Assembly (NCBI GenBank): GCA_025463135.1
Contig: JAOAPY010000052.1
Span: 119,204 to 183,203, forward strand
DNA from: Acidobacteriota bacterium
GTDB taxonomy: Bacteria > Acidobacteriota > Blastocatellia > Pyrinomonadales > Pyrinomonadaceae
Direction of reading: 5' to 3'
Length of the DNA stretch: 64,000 nucleotides
The stretch's first letter is position 1, and every line of letters begins with the position of its first letter. Under the pieces are notes generated by a model. The model ran no database searches and was not told the origin of the DNA. It worked only from the letters and a program-made list of their open reading frames with translations. Position numbers and translations under genes: made by a program. This document shows positions 17,423-25,813 of this stretch, piece after piece.

Positions 17423-17439
17423 CTGCCGAAATTTGTCAG
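17423..17439. promoter_or_regulatory. Candidate activator (PilR) site before pilA1
   Basis: CTGCCGAAATTTGTCAG matches 16 of 17 bases of a perfect dyad (CTGAC-N7-GTCAG) at 18978-18994. Each lies 80-95 bp upstream of a -24/-12 promoter, and the two distances differ by 10 bp (about one helical turn). Confidence 0.5.
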
Positions 17440-17521
17440 CCCTTGCCACTTCCCTACTTCCACAAATGGATGTTTCGCTGAATTCCTTAACGAATTAGCA
17501 GTCCTCTGCTTCATGACCTCA

Positions 17522-17537
17522 TGGCACGGGGCTTGTA
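17522..17537 (+). promoter_or_regulatory. Sigma-54 promoter of pilA1
   Basis: TGGCACG-GGGC-TTGTA matches the -24/-12 consensus TGGCACG-N4-TTGCW except for one base in the -12 block. It lies about 110 bp before the pilA1 ATG. Confidence 0.85.
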
Positions 17538-17649
17538 AAGTCGGAAGCAGAAGAATGCGCCCGTGCGCGGCTCACGACACGGAACATGAACAGCCGGTGG
17601 CGCGAGATCAAAACCAACCCAAACATTTCTTAAGGAGTAGGAACGACAA

Positions 17650-18135
17650 ATGAAAAACCACAAACGTCAAGAAGGCTTCTCGCTCATCGAGTTGCTCATC
17701 GTGGTCGCGATCATCGGCATTATTGCAGCTATCGCGATTCCCAATCTTTTGGCTTCACGCCGTGCCGCTAATGAAGGCTCGGCTCAGTCATCGCTGCGCA
17801 CGATTTTCAGTGCTCAGGCAACTTATCAGGCCACAGCCGGCAACGGCGCTTTCTCAACTGACCTGGCCGGCCTCTACGGACAGCGTTTGGTTGACACAGT
17901 CCTCAACACCGGTAGCAAGAGCGGTTATGCTTTCGCGATCGTGGAACAGGCCGGTACCGGCGCCACGGCAGTCTTCGGAGCCAAGTGCTTGCCGACGACT
18001 ACCAGCGGTGTATCACAGACCGGAACCCGTCGCTTTGGTTTGACCGAAGACGGCGTCATGCGCGGCGATACCACGATTGGTACCGACCCCAGCACGCGTG
18101 CTTTGATCACTGGTATGGCAGCCCTGGGCAACTAG
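17650..18135 (+). CDS. pilA: Type IV pilin (PilA), paralogue 1
   Basis: A 161-residue type IVa major pilin-like prepilin. A short basic leader (MKNHKRQEG) ends in Gly at the prepilin peptidase site, followed by FSLIELLIVVAIIG with the conserved Glu5 and the hydrophobic N-terminal helix that packs the fibre core. The globular domain contains one Cys (GAKCLP). The ribosome site AAGGAG precedes the ATG. The gene has its own sigma-54 promoter (17522) and a strong terminator (18164-18202), so it is a single-gene unit. It is most similar to the third paralogue. Assembly genes (pilB, C, M-Q) are not in the window. Confidence 0.95.
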   Translation: MKNHKRQEGFSLIELLIVVAIIGIIAAIAIPNLLASRRAANEGSAQSSLRTIFSAQATYQATAGNGAFSTDLAGLYGQRLVDTVLNTGSKSGYAFAIVEQAGTGATAVFGAKCLPTTTSGVSQTGTRRFGLTEDGVMRGDTTIGTDPSTRALITGMAALGN

Positions 18136-18163
18136 TCCACGGGTCTGAATGACCGGTCAGTTT

Positions 18164-18202
18164 GCGAGGGCGGAGATTAGAATCCGCCCTCGCATTTTTT
18201 TT
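18164..18202 (+). terminator. Rho-independent terminator after pilA1
   Basis: A perfect 11-bp stem (GCGAGGGCGGA, loop GATTAGAA) is followed by ATTTTTTTT. Confidence 0.92.
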
Positions 18203-18269
18203 CGCGGCGACTGTCGCTCTCCTTCAAGCAAAACGCGTGGTTTTGATATCACTCACTCGGCACTCTGCA

Positions 18270-18285
18270 TGGCACGGTCTTTGTA
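18270..18285 (+). promoter_or_regulatory. Sigma-54 promoter of pilA2
   Basis: TGGCACG-GTCT-TTGTA has the same -24 and -12 blocks as the promoters of pilA1 and pilA3. No copy of the 17-bp upstream dyad is found before it. Confidence 0.85.
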
Positions 18286-18382
18286 ATGTTTCTTATCAGC
18301 ATGGTCTGACGACGGAAATCAGCAGCAGTTATTCCGTCCCATCCATTCGCGCCCATTACCTGTGAAGGAGTATTCAACGGAA

Positions 18383-18868
18383 ATGAATAGCAGACGAGAA
18401 AAAGGATTTTCACTCATCGAACTTTTGATCGTGGTGGCCATTATTGGCATCATCGCGGCCATAGCTATTCCGAACTTGCTCGCCTCGCGGCGCGCTGCCA
18501 ATGAAGGTTCTGCGCAGGCCTCGATTCACACCATATTCAACGCCCAGGTCACCTATCAGGTCACTTATGGGAACGGCGCTTTTGCGACAACGATGGCTAA
18601 CCTCTATTCCAATGGACGCCTGATTGATACCGTCTTGGGCGCGGGCACCAAGAGCGGTTACAACTTCGCGATCGTTGAACCGGCAGGTACCGGCTCATCC
18701 GCGGTCTTTGGCGCTAAGTGCATTCCAGTGTCAACCACCATGCCCCAGGCAACGGGGACACGTCGCTTCGGCATAACTGAAGAAGGCGTAATGCGTGGCG
18801 ACACTACCGCCGGCACTGACCCCAACACCCGCGCCCTGATTGTGGGCATGGGGGCGCTGGGCCAGTAA
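18383..18868 (+). CDS. pilA: Type IV pilin (PilA), paralogue 2
   Basis: A 161-residue prepilin, the same length as both neighbours when started at ATG 18383. The GTG at 18362 lies in frame but overlaps the AAGGAG ribosome site, so it is rejected. The leader MNSRREKG ends at the Gly/Phe processing site before FSLIELLIVVAIIG (Glu5 present). The globular domain has a single Cys (GAKCIP) and a more divergent middle (YSNGRLIDTVLGAG) than paralogues 1 and 3. It has its own sigma-54 promoter and terminator. Separate promoters suggest the three pilins can be expressed in different proportions. Confidence 0.95.
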   Translation: MNSRREKGFSLIELLIVVAIIGIIAAIAIPNLLASRRAANEGSAQASIHTIFNAQVTYQVTYGNGAFATTMANLYSNGRLIDTVLGAGTKSGYNFAIVEPAGTGSSAVFGAKCIPVSTTMPQATGTRRFGITEEGVMRGDTTAGTDPNTRALIVGMGALGQ

Positions 18869-18894
18869 TTAATTTTTGAATCCCAACAAAATAA

Positions 18895-18933
18895 GCGAGG
18901 AGCGGATTTCAAAATTTCGCCTCGCTTTTCCCT
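18895..18933 (+). terminator. Terminator after pilA2
   Basis: An imperfect hairpin (GCGAGG pairing with CCTCGC plus inner pairs) is followed by TTTTCCCTTT, directly after pilA2. Confidence 0.7.
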
Positions 18934-18977
18934 TTCAGTGCGGATGTTTCAGCTTGACAGAAACCGGCACTTTTTTT

Positions 18978-18994
18978 CTGACGAAATTTGTCAG
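18978..18994. promoter_or_regulatory. Candidate activator (PilR) dyad before pilA3
   Basis: CTGACGAAATTTGTCAG is a perfect CTGAC-N7-GTCAG dyad, 93 bp upstream of the pilA3 -24 element. It is nearly identical to 17423-17439. Confidence 0.5.
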
Positions 18995-19086
18995 AGAAAG
19001 CTTTCTGTCGCAGCTACTCCCACGCAACAACTTTCAAAGCTGACGATTTTCCCCGTTAGTTCAAGAGAATCAACTTCAATGCTTCG

Positions 19087-19102
19087 TGGCACGGCCTTTG
19101 TA
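19087..19102 (+). promoter_or_regulatory. Sigma-54 promoter of pilA3
   Basis: TGGCACG-GCCT-TTGTA matches the -24/-12 consensus. The leader that follows shares a GGCGCGAGA-containing block and a GGAGTA ribosome site with the pilA1 leader, showing that promoter and leader were duplicated with the gene. Confidence 0.85.
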
Positions 19103-19208
19103 AAGGACATTACGCTTACTTCGCGCTTTGCGCGGTACTGGACCGCGAGAGAAAAAGCCGATGGCGCGAGACTCAAACTAACCATCTCTGAAGGAGTATG
19201 AAAAACAA

Positions 19209-19694
19209 ATGAACACCAAAAATCGCCAACAGGGCTTCTCTCTGATCGAGCTTCTCATTGTCGTGGCGATCATCGGCATCATCGCCGCGATTGCAATTCC
19301 GAATCTTCTTGCCTCGCGCCGCGCCGCTAACGAAGGTTCAGCTCAATCCTCTCTGCGTACAGTCCACAGCGCTCAAGCCACCTATCAATCAACGGCCGGA
19401 GATGGCGCCTTCTCTCCCGACATGGCAGCTCTTTATGGCCAGCGTCTGGTCGACACGGTGCTTAATACGGGTGTGAAGAGTGGCTATAACATCGTGATTG
19501 TAGAACAGGCCGGGACCGGATCATCGGCAGTCTATGGCGTCTATGCCTATCCGACCTCGACCAGCGGTGTAGGACAAACCGGTACGCGACGTTTCGGCAC
19601 CACCGAAGTCGGCGTGATGCGTGGTGACACGGATCTCTCCGCAGCGCCGAGCACCATCGCATTGATCGATGGTATGACCGCTCTCGGCAACTAA
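19209..19694 (+). CDS. pilA: Type IV pilin (PilA), paralogue 3
   Basis: A 161-residue prepilin with leader MNTKNRQQG, processing before FSLIELL, and Glu5. It is close to paralogue 1 through most of its length (shared YGQRLVDTVLNTG, SGVMRGDT-type C-terminal segments). It lacks the single Cys of the other two (GVYAYP replaces GAKCLP). Ribosome site AGGAGTATG precedes the start. Own sigma-54 promoter at 19087 and own terminator at 19723. The paralogue may be a minor or alternative major subunit. Confidence 0.95.
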   Translation: MNTKNRQQGFSLIELLIVVAIIGIIAAIAIPNLLASRRAANEGSAQSSLRTVHSAQATYQSTAGDGAFSPDMAALYGQRLVDTVLNTGVKSGYNIVIVEQAGTGSSAVYGVYAYPTSTSGVGQTGTRRFGTTEVGVMRGDTDLSAAPSTIALIDGMTALGN

Positions 19695-19722
19695 CTTAAC
19701 GATTATGAATCAGAGGTTCGTT

Positions 19723-19757
19723 GGGAGCGGAGGATATCTCCGCTCCCTTCTTTTTTT
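19723..19757 (+). terminator. Rho-independent terminator after pilA3
   Basis: A perfect 10-bp stem (GGGAGCGGAG, loop GATAT) is followed by TTCTTTTTTT. Confidence 0.92.
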
Positions 19758-19840
19758 GCCGCATTAGATGGCGGTTGGAGGAGCGACCCTGTTGCCTGCC
19801 GGCGACAGCGGCGCGAGGCCAGCCGCCAACCTCGAACCGC

Positions 19841-20983
19841 TTAAGTCGTGGCTAATTTGCGGAACTGCCGGTCAACATTCTTCTCAGCCAGAATTGCTTC
19901 GAACAGCTGCAAATAAGTATCGGATGCGTAGTCCCAATTCAGGTAGCGAGTCGCGAAGTTGCGACCTGCTGCGCTCAGCTGCGATGAGCGCCGGCTATCA
20001 GTGACTACGTCTTCAATAGCTCGCGACAATCCCTCCGTCGTCAACTCGGCCACTGCCACACAATCCGCCAGACCTGGAAGTGCGGCGGCCGTCTCCGATC
20101 CAATTAGTACGGGAGTGCCGCATCCCAGGCCTTCCGCGACGACCAAAGGAAAACCTTCGCCTACTGAAGGCAGCACGAGTAAACTCGCCGCCCGATATAA
20201 TTTTCGCAACTCTGATTGTGGGCAGGGGGGAAGCAAAATCACGTTCGGGAATCCCCATTCGGCGGGATTGATTTCTCCCGGTGTGCCCACAAGTGTCCAG
20301 GTCCAGTCTGGTCTGGAGGCAGCCACTTCTCGAATAAGAGCCAATCCTTTCTTTTGCGTAAAACGTCCGACAAAGAGCAACGAAGGTGAGGCAATGGAAG
20401 GTGTAGCCTCCCGGTCCTCATCGCCAAACACGCGCGGATCTACACCGTTGGGAATTACTCGCGGTGCGCGCTTAAAGTGAACGAAGGATTCAAACCAGGA
20501 CTTCACACTCTCGCTGACAAATATGGCCTGATCAGCTCGGGAAAGAATCGCTTTGCCGATCGAATGATAAGCCAGCTTCTGAAGAACGCCCTTGTAAGGC
20601 TGTGGATAAGGAACAGTGCCGATGTGTTGAGTCAGAATCGCGGGCTTATGCAACCGTCGCGCTTGCCAAAAGATGTATTGATTGTGAATGTACAGGCAGT
20701 CGTGAACATGAATTACATCAGCCCATTCAATATGCTCTCTGGTTGCCTTCAACGCCGAGGGATGCGGCACCGGATAAGGGAAGCCCAGTCGCTTCTCAGT
20801 AAAATTCCAAGCCTTAATTGGATAGTCACCTTCGCGCGGAATGCGTCGCCGGTCGTGAACGTCAGACGCTACCCAGCGCACTTCATGGCCCGCTTTTCGA
20901 AAACGCGACACCAGGTTATGGGCCACGATTTCAATGCCTCCTACTTTCTCAGGATAATAGTTCGCGGTAACAAGTATTTTCAT
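19841..20983 (-). CDS. GT4-family glycosyltransferase
   Basis: A 380-residue GT-B fold glycosyltransferase. The N-terminal acceptor half begins MKILVTANYYPEKVGGIE with the glycine-rich loop typical of GT4. The C-terminal donor half contains LLFVGRFTQKKGL and the GEGFPLVVAEGLGCGTPV block with the E-x7-E-type motif that binds a nucleotide sugar. It likely adds one sugar to a lipid-linked glycan at the cytoplasmic face. Its start overlaps the stop of the upstream flippase-like gene by 4 nt (ATGA), so the two are translationally coupled. The specific sugar is not predictable. Confidence 0.9.
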   Translation of the reverse strand: MKILVTANYYPEKVGGIEIVAHNLVSRFRKAGHEVRWVASDVHDRRRIPREGDYPIKAWNFTEKRLGFPYPVPHPSALKATREHIEWADVIHVHDCLYIHNQYIFWQARRLHKPAILTQHIGTVPYPQPYKGVLQKLAYHSIGKAILSRADQAIFVSESVKSWFESFVHFKRAPRVIPNGVDPRVFGDEDREATPSIASPSLLFVGRFTQKKGLALIREVAASRPDWTWTLVGTPGEINPAEWGFPNVILLPPCPQSELRKLYRAASLLVLPSVGEGFPLVVAEGLGCGTPVLIGSETAAALPGLADCVAVAELTTEGLSRAIEDVVTDSRRSSQLSAAGRNFATRYLNWDYASDTYLQLFEAILAEKNVDRQFRKLATT

Positions 20984-22062
20984 TTTTCCACGTTCATGTT
21001 CACCCCGGAATTTCCATTTTGTCGGCCCGCTTCAGCCACCTTGCGGCGCAGTTGAGTCAGGCTGACAGTGCCGCGCAGAAGGTAGTATGAACCGGCGACT
21101 AAAGCAGGAAGAAAACCCACCAGATGCGCAGTGATTGAAATGGCCGCCGCGCTTTCGACCGCGATTCCAAGGAAGATAAGACCCCCGCTCATTGCCAGGT
21201 GATATGCACCCGCCGCCCCGCCCGGCGTGGGTACGAGCGACCCCAGCAGCCCGCAGCAAACAACAAGGATTATTTCTTTCGGCCCCAGGAAGAATCCAAA
21301 CGCGCGCAGCGTGAGCCAGTTGGTCAAAACATTCACGAACCACAGGCCAGCTGTCCAAAGCGTGACCGCGGCGAACCTGTGTTCATTTGATAGCCAACTC
21401 AGAGCACTCTTCGATCTCTTCACCAGGTTTGCTGCCAGTCGAAACACGATCTTGTTTGACTGAGGCCGGGCGAGAACTCTAAACGGCACCCACCCCGAGA
21501 CAGCCGCAAGATTGCGCCTGAGCACCATCACAATGCCGACGCCTAACGCGGGAAGGACCAGCAAGATCACACCGATTTCGCGAAGACTCTTAATTCGCGA
21601 CTGGCGATCGACAGGCAAAGGCAGCCAAAGGAGGGTAAGGCCAAACAGAATGGAAAGCGCACTCAGATCGAACACGCGTTCAACCATAACAGTCAGAAAC
21701 GAAACCGCAGGCGCTATCCGCCGGTTAAGTATCGACAACGTTAACGGCCGGATGACTTCGCCTACAGCGGCGCCAAATAAAAAGCTGCCACCGATACCGA
21801 TGGTTGTAGCTGCGTATAGCTCATGCACGCTAGCCTTATCAACAGCCGGAAGCAGCGCCCGCCATCGGAGCGCCCGCAGAAGGTTCGTCAACCCGGAGGC
21901 AAGCATGGCCGTCGCCAAAATCAACGCATCGGCCTGCTCGAAACTTCTGCCTACTTCAATCCAGCTAACCCGGCGCCACAGTCGCCACAAGATGCAAAGC
22001 ACGATCAGCAGGAGGACGATTGTCTTGAGGCGTTTGAACCAACTGCTGACTGACGGCCTCAT
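20980..22062 (-). CDS. Flippase-like integral membrane protein (UPF0104/LPG synthase TM family)
   Basis: About 360 residues with roughly eight membrane helices. It has the signatures of the lysylphosphatidylglycerol-synthase transmembrane (AglD-like) family: ALRWRALLP near the N-terminus, GEVIRPLTLS, VMVERVFDLSAL and the late TPGGAAGAYH segment. Members often sit with glycosyltransferases and are thought to help move or build lipid-linked glycans. ATG 22062 is preferred over TTG 22068, because GAGGT lies 7-8 nt before the ATG. It is co-transcribed with the GT4 gene downstream. Confidence 0.85.
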   Translation of the reverse strand: MRPSVSSWFKRLKTIVLLLIVLCILWRLWRRVSWIEVGRSFEQADALILATAMLASGLTNLLRALRWRALLPAVDKASVHELYAATTIGIGGSFLFGAAVGEVIRPLTLSILNRRIAPAVSFLTVMVERVFDLSALSILFGLTLLWLPLPVDRQSRIKSLREIGVILLVLPALGVGIVMVLRRNLAAVSGWVPFRVLARPQSNKIVFRLAANLVKRSKSALSWLSNEHRFAAVTLWTAGLWFVNVLTNWLTLRAFGFFLGPKEIILVVCCGLLGSLVPTPGGAAGAYHLAMSGGLIFLGIAVESAAAISITAHLVGFLPALVAGSYYLLRGTVSLTQLRRKVAEAGRQNGNSGVNMNVEK

Positions 22063-22149
22063 CGGCAAAACCTCGAAAGAAAGCGCCGCCGGCCTCTGGT
22101 TGAAAACTGTGCCGCTAAATATTTATCCATGAGGTCCTGTCGCTTCGGC

Positions 22150-22965
22150 TCAAGTCTTTCGTGCCCTGACAATGATCGCAAAACCCCGTCCGCGCCGGAA
22201 TAAGAGATCGTCTATTCTGCTGGTCCAGCGCAACAAGGGATAGATGGATTTATAAATACCGAAACTTACTCCACCCTCCGCCCCTGCTGCATCCGCCCAG
22301 GTCCACGCTCGCCTGCGGTGTTTCACTAACTGGTAGGCAATATGCGCCAGGGCCACCGCGTCAACTGTGCAACGCGAGAGCCATTTAAGATAGAAATCAA
22401 TCGCCTCAACTTTCAAACCGCGACGCTCCAGCAATTGGGAAAGACTTTCTTCATCATAGCCGGGCCGGAGATGTTGTTCGGGACCTGGATAGTCATGGAC
22501 GGTTTTTACGCCGGCCTTTTCCAGGAAGCTGGTAAATCCATAGCCGGTGTAGGGTACCGTTATTAAGGCGAAGGCTTGCGGTTTGAGCACCCGAGCAATT
22601 TCCGCCACGACGGCATCGTCGTCTTCCAGATGCTCAAGCACTTCACTACACATCACCACATCAAAGGCAGCACTTTTCACCGGCAGGCTACTGGCGGTTC
22701 CATTCAGCAGCACTGGTACCTTTCTCGAATTTGCTTTAGCCAGGCTCGCGACGCACTCCAGATTGGGACGGTGCGAATCGAGACAAAATATTTCACAGCC
22801 GGAAAGTATCGAGAGCGTCGCATAGCCCGTTCCACTACCAATATCGATTGCCTTCATACGAGGCGAAGTGCGGCCGAGCAGGCGGCGGAGTTTGGGAATC
22901 TTATCTGCGGTCGCTAGATCATAGGCGGCAACGCCTCCCTCTTTTAAGCGATCGCCGTCAGTCAA
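22150..22965 (-). CDS. Class I SAM-dependent methyltransferase
   Basis: A 271-residue Rossmann-fold methyltransferase. Motif I is DIGSGTGYATLS (about residues 41-52). The acidic ribose-binding residue follows in CLDSHRP, and the post-motif region FDVVMCSEVLEHLEDDD is typical of Methyltransf_11. A C-terminal extension of about 100 residues contains hydrophobic segments and may bind a lipid or glycan substrate. The start overlaps the stop of the next upstream methyltransferase by 4 nt (ATGA). Context points to surface glycan or lipid modification. Confidence 0.85.
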   Translation of the reverse strand: MTDGDRLKEGGVAAYDLATADKIPKLRRLLGRTSPRMKAIDIGSGTGYATLSILSGCEIFCLDSHRPNLECVASLAKANSRKVPVLLNGTASSLPVKSAAFDVVMCSEVLEHLEDDDAVVAEIARVLKPQAFALITVPYTGYGFTSFLEKAGVKTVHDYPGPEQHLRPGYDEESLSQLLERRGLKVEAIDFYLKWLSRCTVDAVALAHIAYQLVKHRRRAWTWADAAGAEGGVSFGIYKSIYPLLRWTSRIDDLLFRRGRGFAIIVRARKT

Positions 22966-23672
22966 TCATTCACCTCGGCGAGGATAGTGAGCACATCTCC
23001 CTTACCAGCCAGGTTAAGCTTATAGAGGTGGTAAAGAAATGCCGCAGCCAGCTTGCTGCCGCGACCCATCGGTCCGTTTGGCGGACCGCCAGGTAGCCAC
23101 TCGGCCACCGTTCTGTAAAGAGGAGAATAAAAAGGAAACCCCCACCCCTCCACCCGAAGGGGCTTCAATCCCACACTTTCCATCTTTGCTGCCAATTCGT
23201 GACTCATGTAATTACGCAGGTGACCTATCCCCGTTTCGGACGGTCGCATTGTGCCCTGCATGGTATCGATCATTACATAACGTTTACTCATCCGTCGCAT
23301 GTTGCCGAGCATTGCCAGGTCATCTGGAATGTGTTCGATAACCTGCAGGCTTATTACCAAATCAAACTGCCGATCCAGCTTCCGAGCCTGAACATCCATC
23401 AGATGAAATGCAGCTGCTGGAACCAGAGCGCGCGCTAATTCGAGTGCTTTATCGGAGACATCGATTCCCGCAAGTTCATAACCACCGAGCGCCGCCAATG
23501 CATGGAGGTTTTGTCCGGAGCCGCAGCCAACGTCCAGCACACTTCGCACGGGCAATTCCATGACCGTTGTCAACAGACGCTCGAGCGCGTGCCGATGAAC
23601 TGGTCCGAAAGCCTGCATGTCACCCCAGGCGCCCGACCACAACTTGTCATACTGCTCTCTCGCGTCGCCCAT
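22962..23672 (-). CDS. Class I SAM-dependent methyltransferase
   Basis: About 236 residues. It has motif I VLDVGCGSGQNLHAL, an acidic residue in AGIDVSDKAL, and the motif IV-type FDLVISLQVIEHIPDD, like Methyltransf_11/UbiG-type enzymes. The first in-frame ATG is at 23672, with a GTG at 23681 as alternative. It is translationally coupled to the following methyltransferase. The two are not close in sequence, so they probably act on different positions of one substrate rather than being a recent duplication. Substrate unknown. Confidence 0.85.
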   Translation of the reverse strand: MGDAREQYDKLWSGAWGDMQAFGPVHRHALERLLTTVMELPVRSVLDVGCGSGQNLHALAALGGYELAGIDVSDKALELARALVPAAAFHLMDVQARKLDRQFDLVISLQVIEHIPDDLAMLGNMRRMSKRYVMIDTMQGTMRPSETGIGHLRNYMSHELAAKMESVGLKPLRVEGWGFPFYSPLYRTVAEWLPGGPPNGPMGRGSKLAAAFLYHLYKLNLAGKGDVLTILAEVND

Positions 23673-23823
23673 AGATTTCACAGCAAACTAAACCTGGCAG
23701 TTGTGGATAGCCCAACAGGATCAAAAGAGCAAGCCGGATTGCGATTGAGCTGACCGGTCTTTAATGCTGGTTCGAATCTAACAGAGTCAAGGAACATCTT
23801 GCACACAGCTTCGTTTTTCAAAC

Positions 23824-25704
23824 CTATTTGATGATTGGCACTGCAGGCACATTCCGGGCGTCATTCGGCTCAGCCTTCCGCAGCTCGATCAACTTCATAC
23901 TCAAATGTTCATTCATCGAGTAGTAGGGCATTTGCCAGGCGTCAATGCGGGCCGGTTTCAGGCCCACCCGATTGAGATATGCGAGTGCTTCCTTCAAGTG
24001 CTCTTCATAGACGAGCGAGTATAACCGCTTCCCGGTTACCGCACTTTGCGCCATCGCAAATCGCGCTCTCGCCGCATCAGTCGAGAGTGGATCATAACTA
24101 CCGGGTGTCGGCTGATATAACGTGACTGTGAGTATCGGTATTTGAGGTTTCAAGCTGGCCATCAACCCAACGGTCGTCGGATAGCTATTAACCCACACTT
24201 CAATGCCTGCGAGGGTTTGACGTTCTTCGGAACTCAGAAAGCGCGGCGCATTTCGATCCCGAAAGATATTGCCAAACTCTGCATATACCCTTCTGTCCTG
24301 GAATATTGTCGGCTGGATTTTATCACCGTAGGAAAGACGACTTAAGGTAAGGGTCTCCTGATAGGACCGTAAAACCTGTACAGCGAGCAGCACGGCGAAG
24401 CTTGAAACCAAGATCGCCAGCTTCCGGCGTGGGGCTGGCCCCGCGGTGCGGTACAGTGCTGCGAGTACTGCGATTATCAAAATGCCCCCGAGCACTTCCG
24501 CGAAGATCCCATATCGAAGGTTTCCCGATGAAGCGCTCCACAAAATAATACTCACGAAGGCTACGAGTCCAAGCAGTCGCAACTGTTTGTCGAGTTGCGG
24601 CGTCAGGACGGCAACTACTGCAAAAATCACGGCCAGAGTTATTCGTCCCGTATATGGGTTATCCCCACCCAGAAACTCCGAGCCACGCTCTGGATACAAA
24701 AATACCCAGAAGGGCCAAAGCAAAGTCTGTAAAATACTCGCGGGCCCCAGCCCCGAATCGGGGAGAATGTTCGGCGAGAGTGGTGAGCGGAATAAACTAT
24801 TCAGGAGCGGAAAGACCGGGTTCCCTGTTGCCCTGAACATGAAAATAAAAAATGGTGCTGCGGGAGCGATAAAGGCCGCCGCCATTCCGACCCAGGGAAG
24901 CGGCAGACCTAATTCTTTGCGGCAAACATAAGCCTGATAGATTGCCACGGCGCCGATAGGGATAATAAAGGCAAGATTCGAGAGCTTGAAAGCCAGGCTA
25001 ATTCCAAGCAAAAGTCCGATATGGATCAGTGTGTAGTGTTTGCGTCGGACACTTGGAAAGTTAATCGCCAGGAGCGTTGCTTCGGCCAGCAGCGGCAGCG
25101 CCAACAAATCCACCAGATAGATGCTTTGCAGGATAAGTATGAGTTCAGTTGAAACAACCACCAGCGCCGCAAGACGCCGTAGCAGATAGCTTTGAATTGC
25201 GTCGCGCAGAAATCTTTCGGCGATGCTTGCGGTCCATAGAACCGCACCCAGGTTGATAAGATGTCCAAGACGAAATCCTAAAGTGTATTTACAAATCCCA
25301 GTCGCGATGTCCGCCGCCGGGTTGAACTGAACAACAGCTGGAAAAAAATCTCCCGGTATCAAAGGCCAACCGCGAAGCGCTCGTTCCATGTAGACCAGGT
25401 GGTAATTTAGAACATCGTAGTTGTGATCGGGAAAGGGCAGCCGAAGTAAGAAAATGATGACAAGCGGAAGGGCACAAATAATTATGGTCACCTTTCCAAA
25501 GAGGCCGCTGTGATCATCTGGTCCAACAAATTCTTCGCGGCACAGAGCATGCACCGTGAGAATCGCGAATGAAATAAGCGCCGTCAGCACCCAGGCAGCG
25601 GTCTGATTGCTGACTACCCATAAGAACTCACGCGTCACGGCGGCAACGTAAACCAGCAAAACGAGATCAGAAAGTTTTAGTTTGAATTGAGTTCTTCTGG
25701 CCAT
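23824..25704 (-). CDS. Large polytopic membrane protein (GT-C-like), function unknown
   Basis: About 626 residues with some 11-12 hydrophobic helices through residue 460, then a soluble C-terminal part of about 170 residues. The layout (short N-terminus, first large loop with PDHNYDVLNYHLVYMERALRG, then many helices) resembles GT-C glycosyltransferases of the PMT/ArnT type. An acidic residue pair in the first outer loop (DHNYD) could be catalytic. No family-specific motif was recognised, so assignment as a lipid-phosphate-sugar-dependent transferase is inference from architecture and context. ATG 25704 is preferred to the TTG 15 nt upstream. Confidence 0.6.
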   Translation of the reverse strand: MARRTQFKLKLSDLVLLVYVAAVTREFLWVVSNQTAAWVLTALISFAILTVHALCREEFVGPDDHSGLFGKVTIIICALPLVIIFLLRLPFPDHNYDVLNYHLVYMERALRGWPLIPGDFFPAVVQFNPAADIATGICKYTLGFRLGHLINLGAVLWTASIAERFLRDAIQSYLLRRLAALVVVSTELILILQSIYLVDLLALPLLAEATLLAINFPSVRRKHYTLIHIGLLLGISLAFKLSNLAFIIPIGAVAIYQAYVCRKELGLPLPWVGMAAAFIAPAAPFFIFMFRATGNPVFPLLNSLFRSPLSPNILPDSGLGPASILQTLLWPFWVFLYPERGSEFLGGDNPYTGRITLAVIFAVVAVLTPQLDKQLRLLGLVAFVSIILWSASSGNLRYGIFAEVLGGILIIAVLAALYRTAGPAPRRKLAILVSSFAVLLAVQVLRSYQETLTLSRLSYGDKIQPTIFQDRRVYAEFGNIFRDRNAPRFLSSEERQTLAGIEVWVNSYPTTVGLMASLKPQIPILTVTLYQPTPGSYDPLSTDAARARFAMAQSAVTGKRLYSLVYEEHLKEALAYLNRVGLKPARIDAWQMPYYSMNEHLSMKLIELRKAEPNDARNVPAVPIIK

Positions 25705-25813
25705 TGAAACCGGATCCAAGGCAGCGGAGAATTTTCTAGCATGCTATTTTTAGGTTGCTTAAGATGATGTGAACGCGGCTCTCTTAACCTGAGTTCGTAT
25801 ATCGAATTCTAGC
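25705..25813. promoter_or_regulatory. Divergent promoter region with 11-bp direct repeat
   Basis: TTCTAGCATGC occurs at 25734-25744 and again at 25807-25817, 73 bp apart, in the divergent gap between two membrane-protein genes. The second copy overlaps the ATG at 25814. It could be an operator pair or chance. Confidence 0.3.

Larger units (their letters stand above)
17042..17649. other. pilR-pilA1 intergenic: heptamer arrays, family-B pair, sigma-54 promoter
   Basis: In order: TTTGGGC/TTTGGTC heptamers (17046-17080), a family-B pair (17154-17172 and 17223-17241), a 23-unit CCCTTSS heptamer array, a 17-bp candidate activator site (17423-17439), the sigma-54 promoter (17522-17537), and a roughly 100-nt leader with AAGGAG before pilA1. 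No gene is seen. Confidence 0.7.

Noticed and set aside
17193..17514. Long repetitive open frames in several reading frames
   Set aside because: They are translations of the heptamer array, which lacks stops on either strand; no ribosome site or real protein features.
18362..18382. GTG 18362 as start of pilA2
   Set aside because: It overlaps the ribosome site and would give an overlong prepilin leader compared with the paralogues.
23765..23790. tRNA T-arm-like GGTTCGAATC
   Set aside because: Flanking bases do not form a T-stem, and no acceptor or anticodon arm is present.
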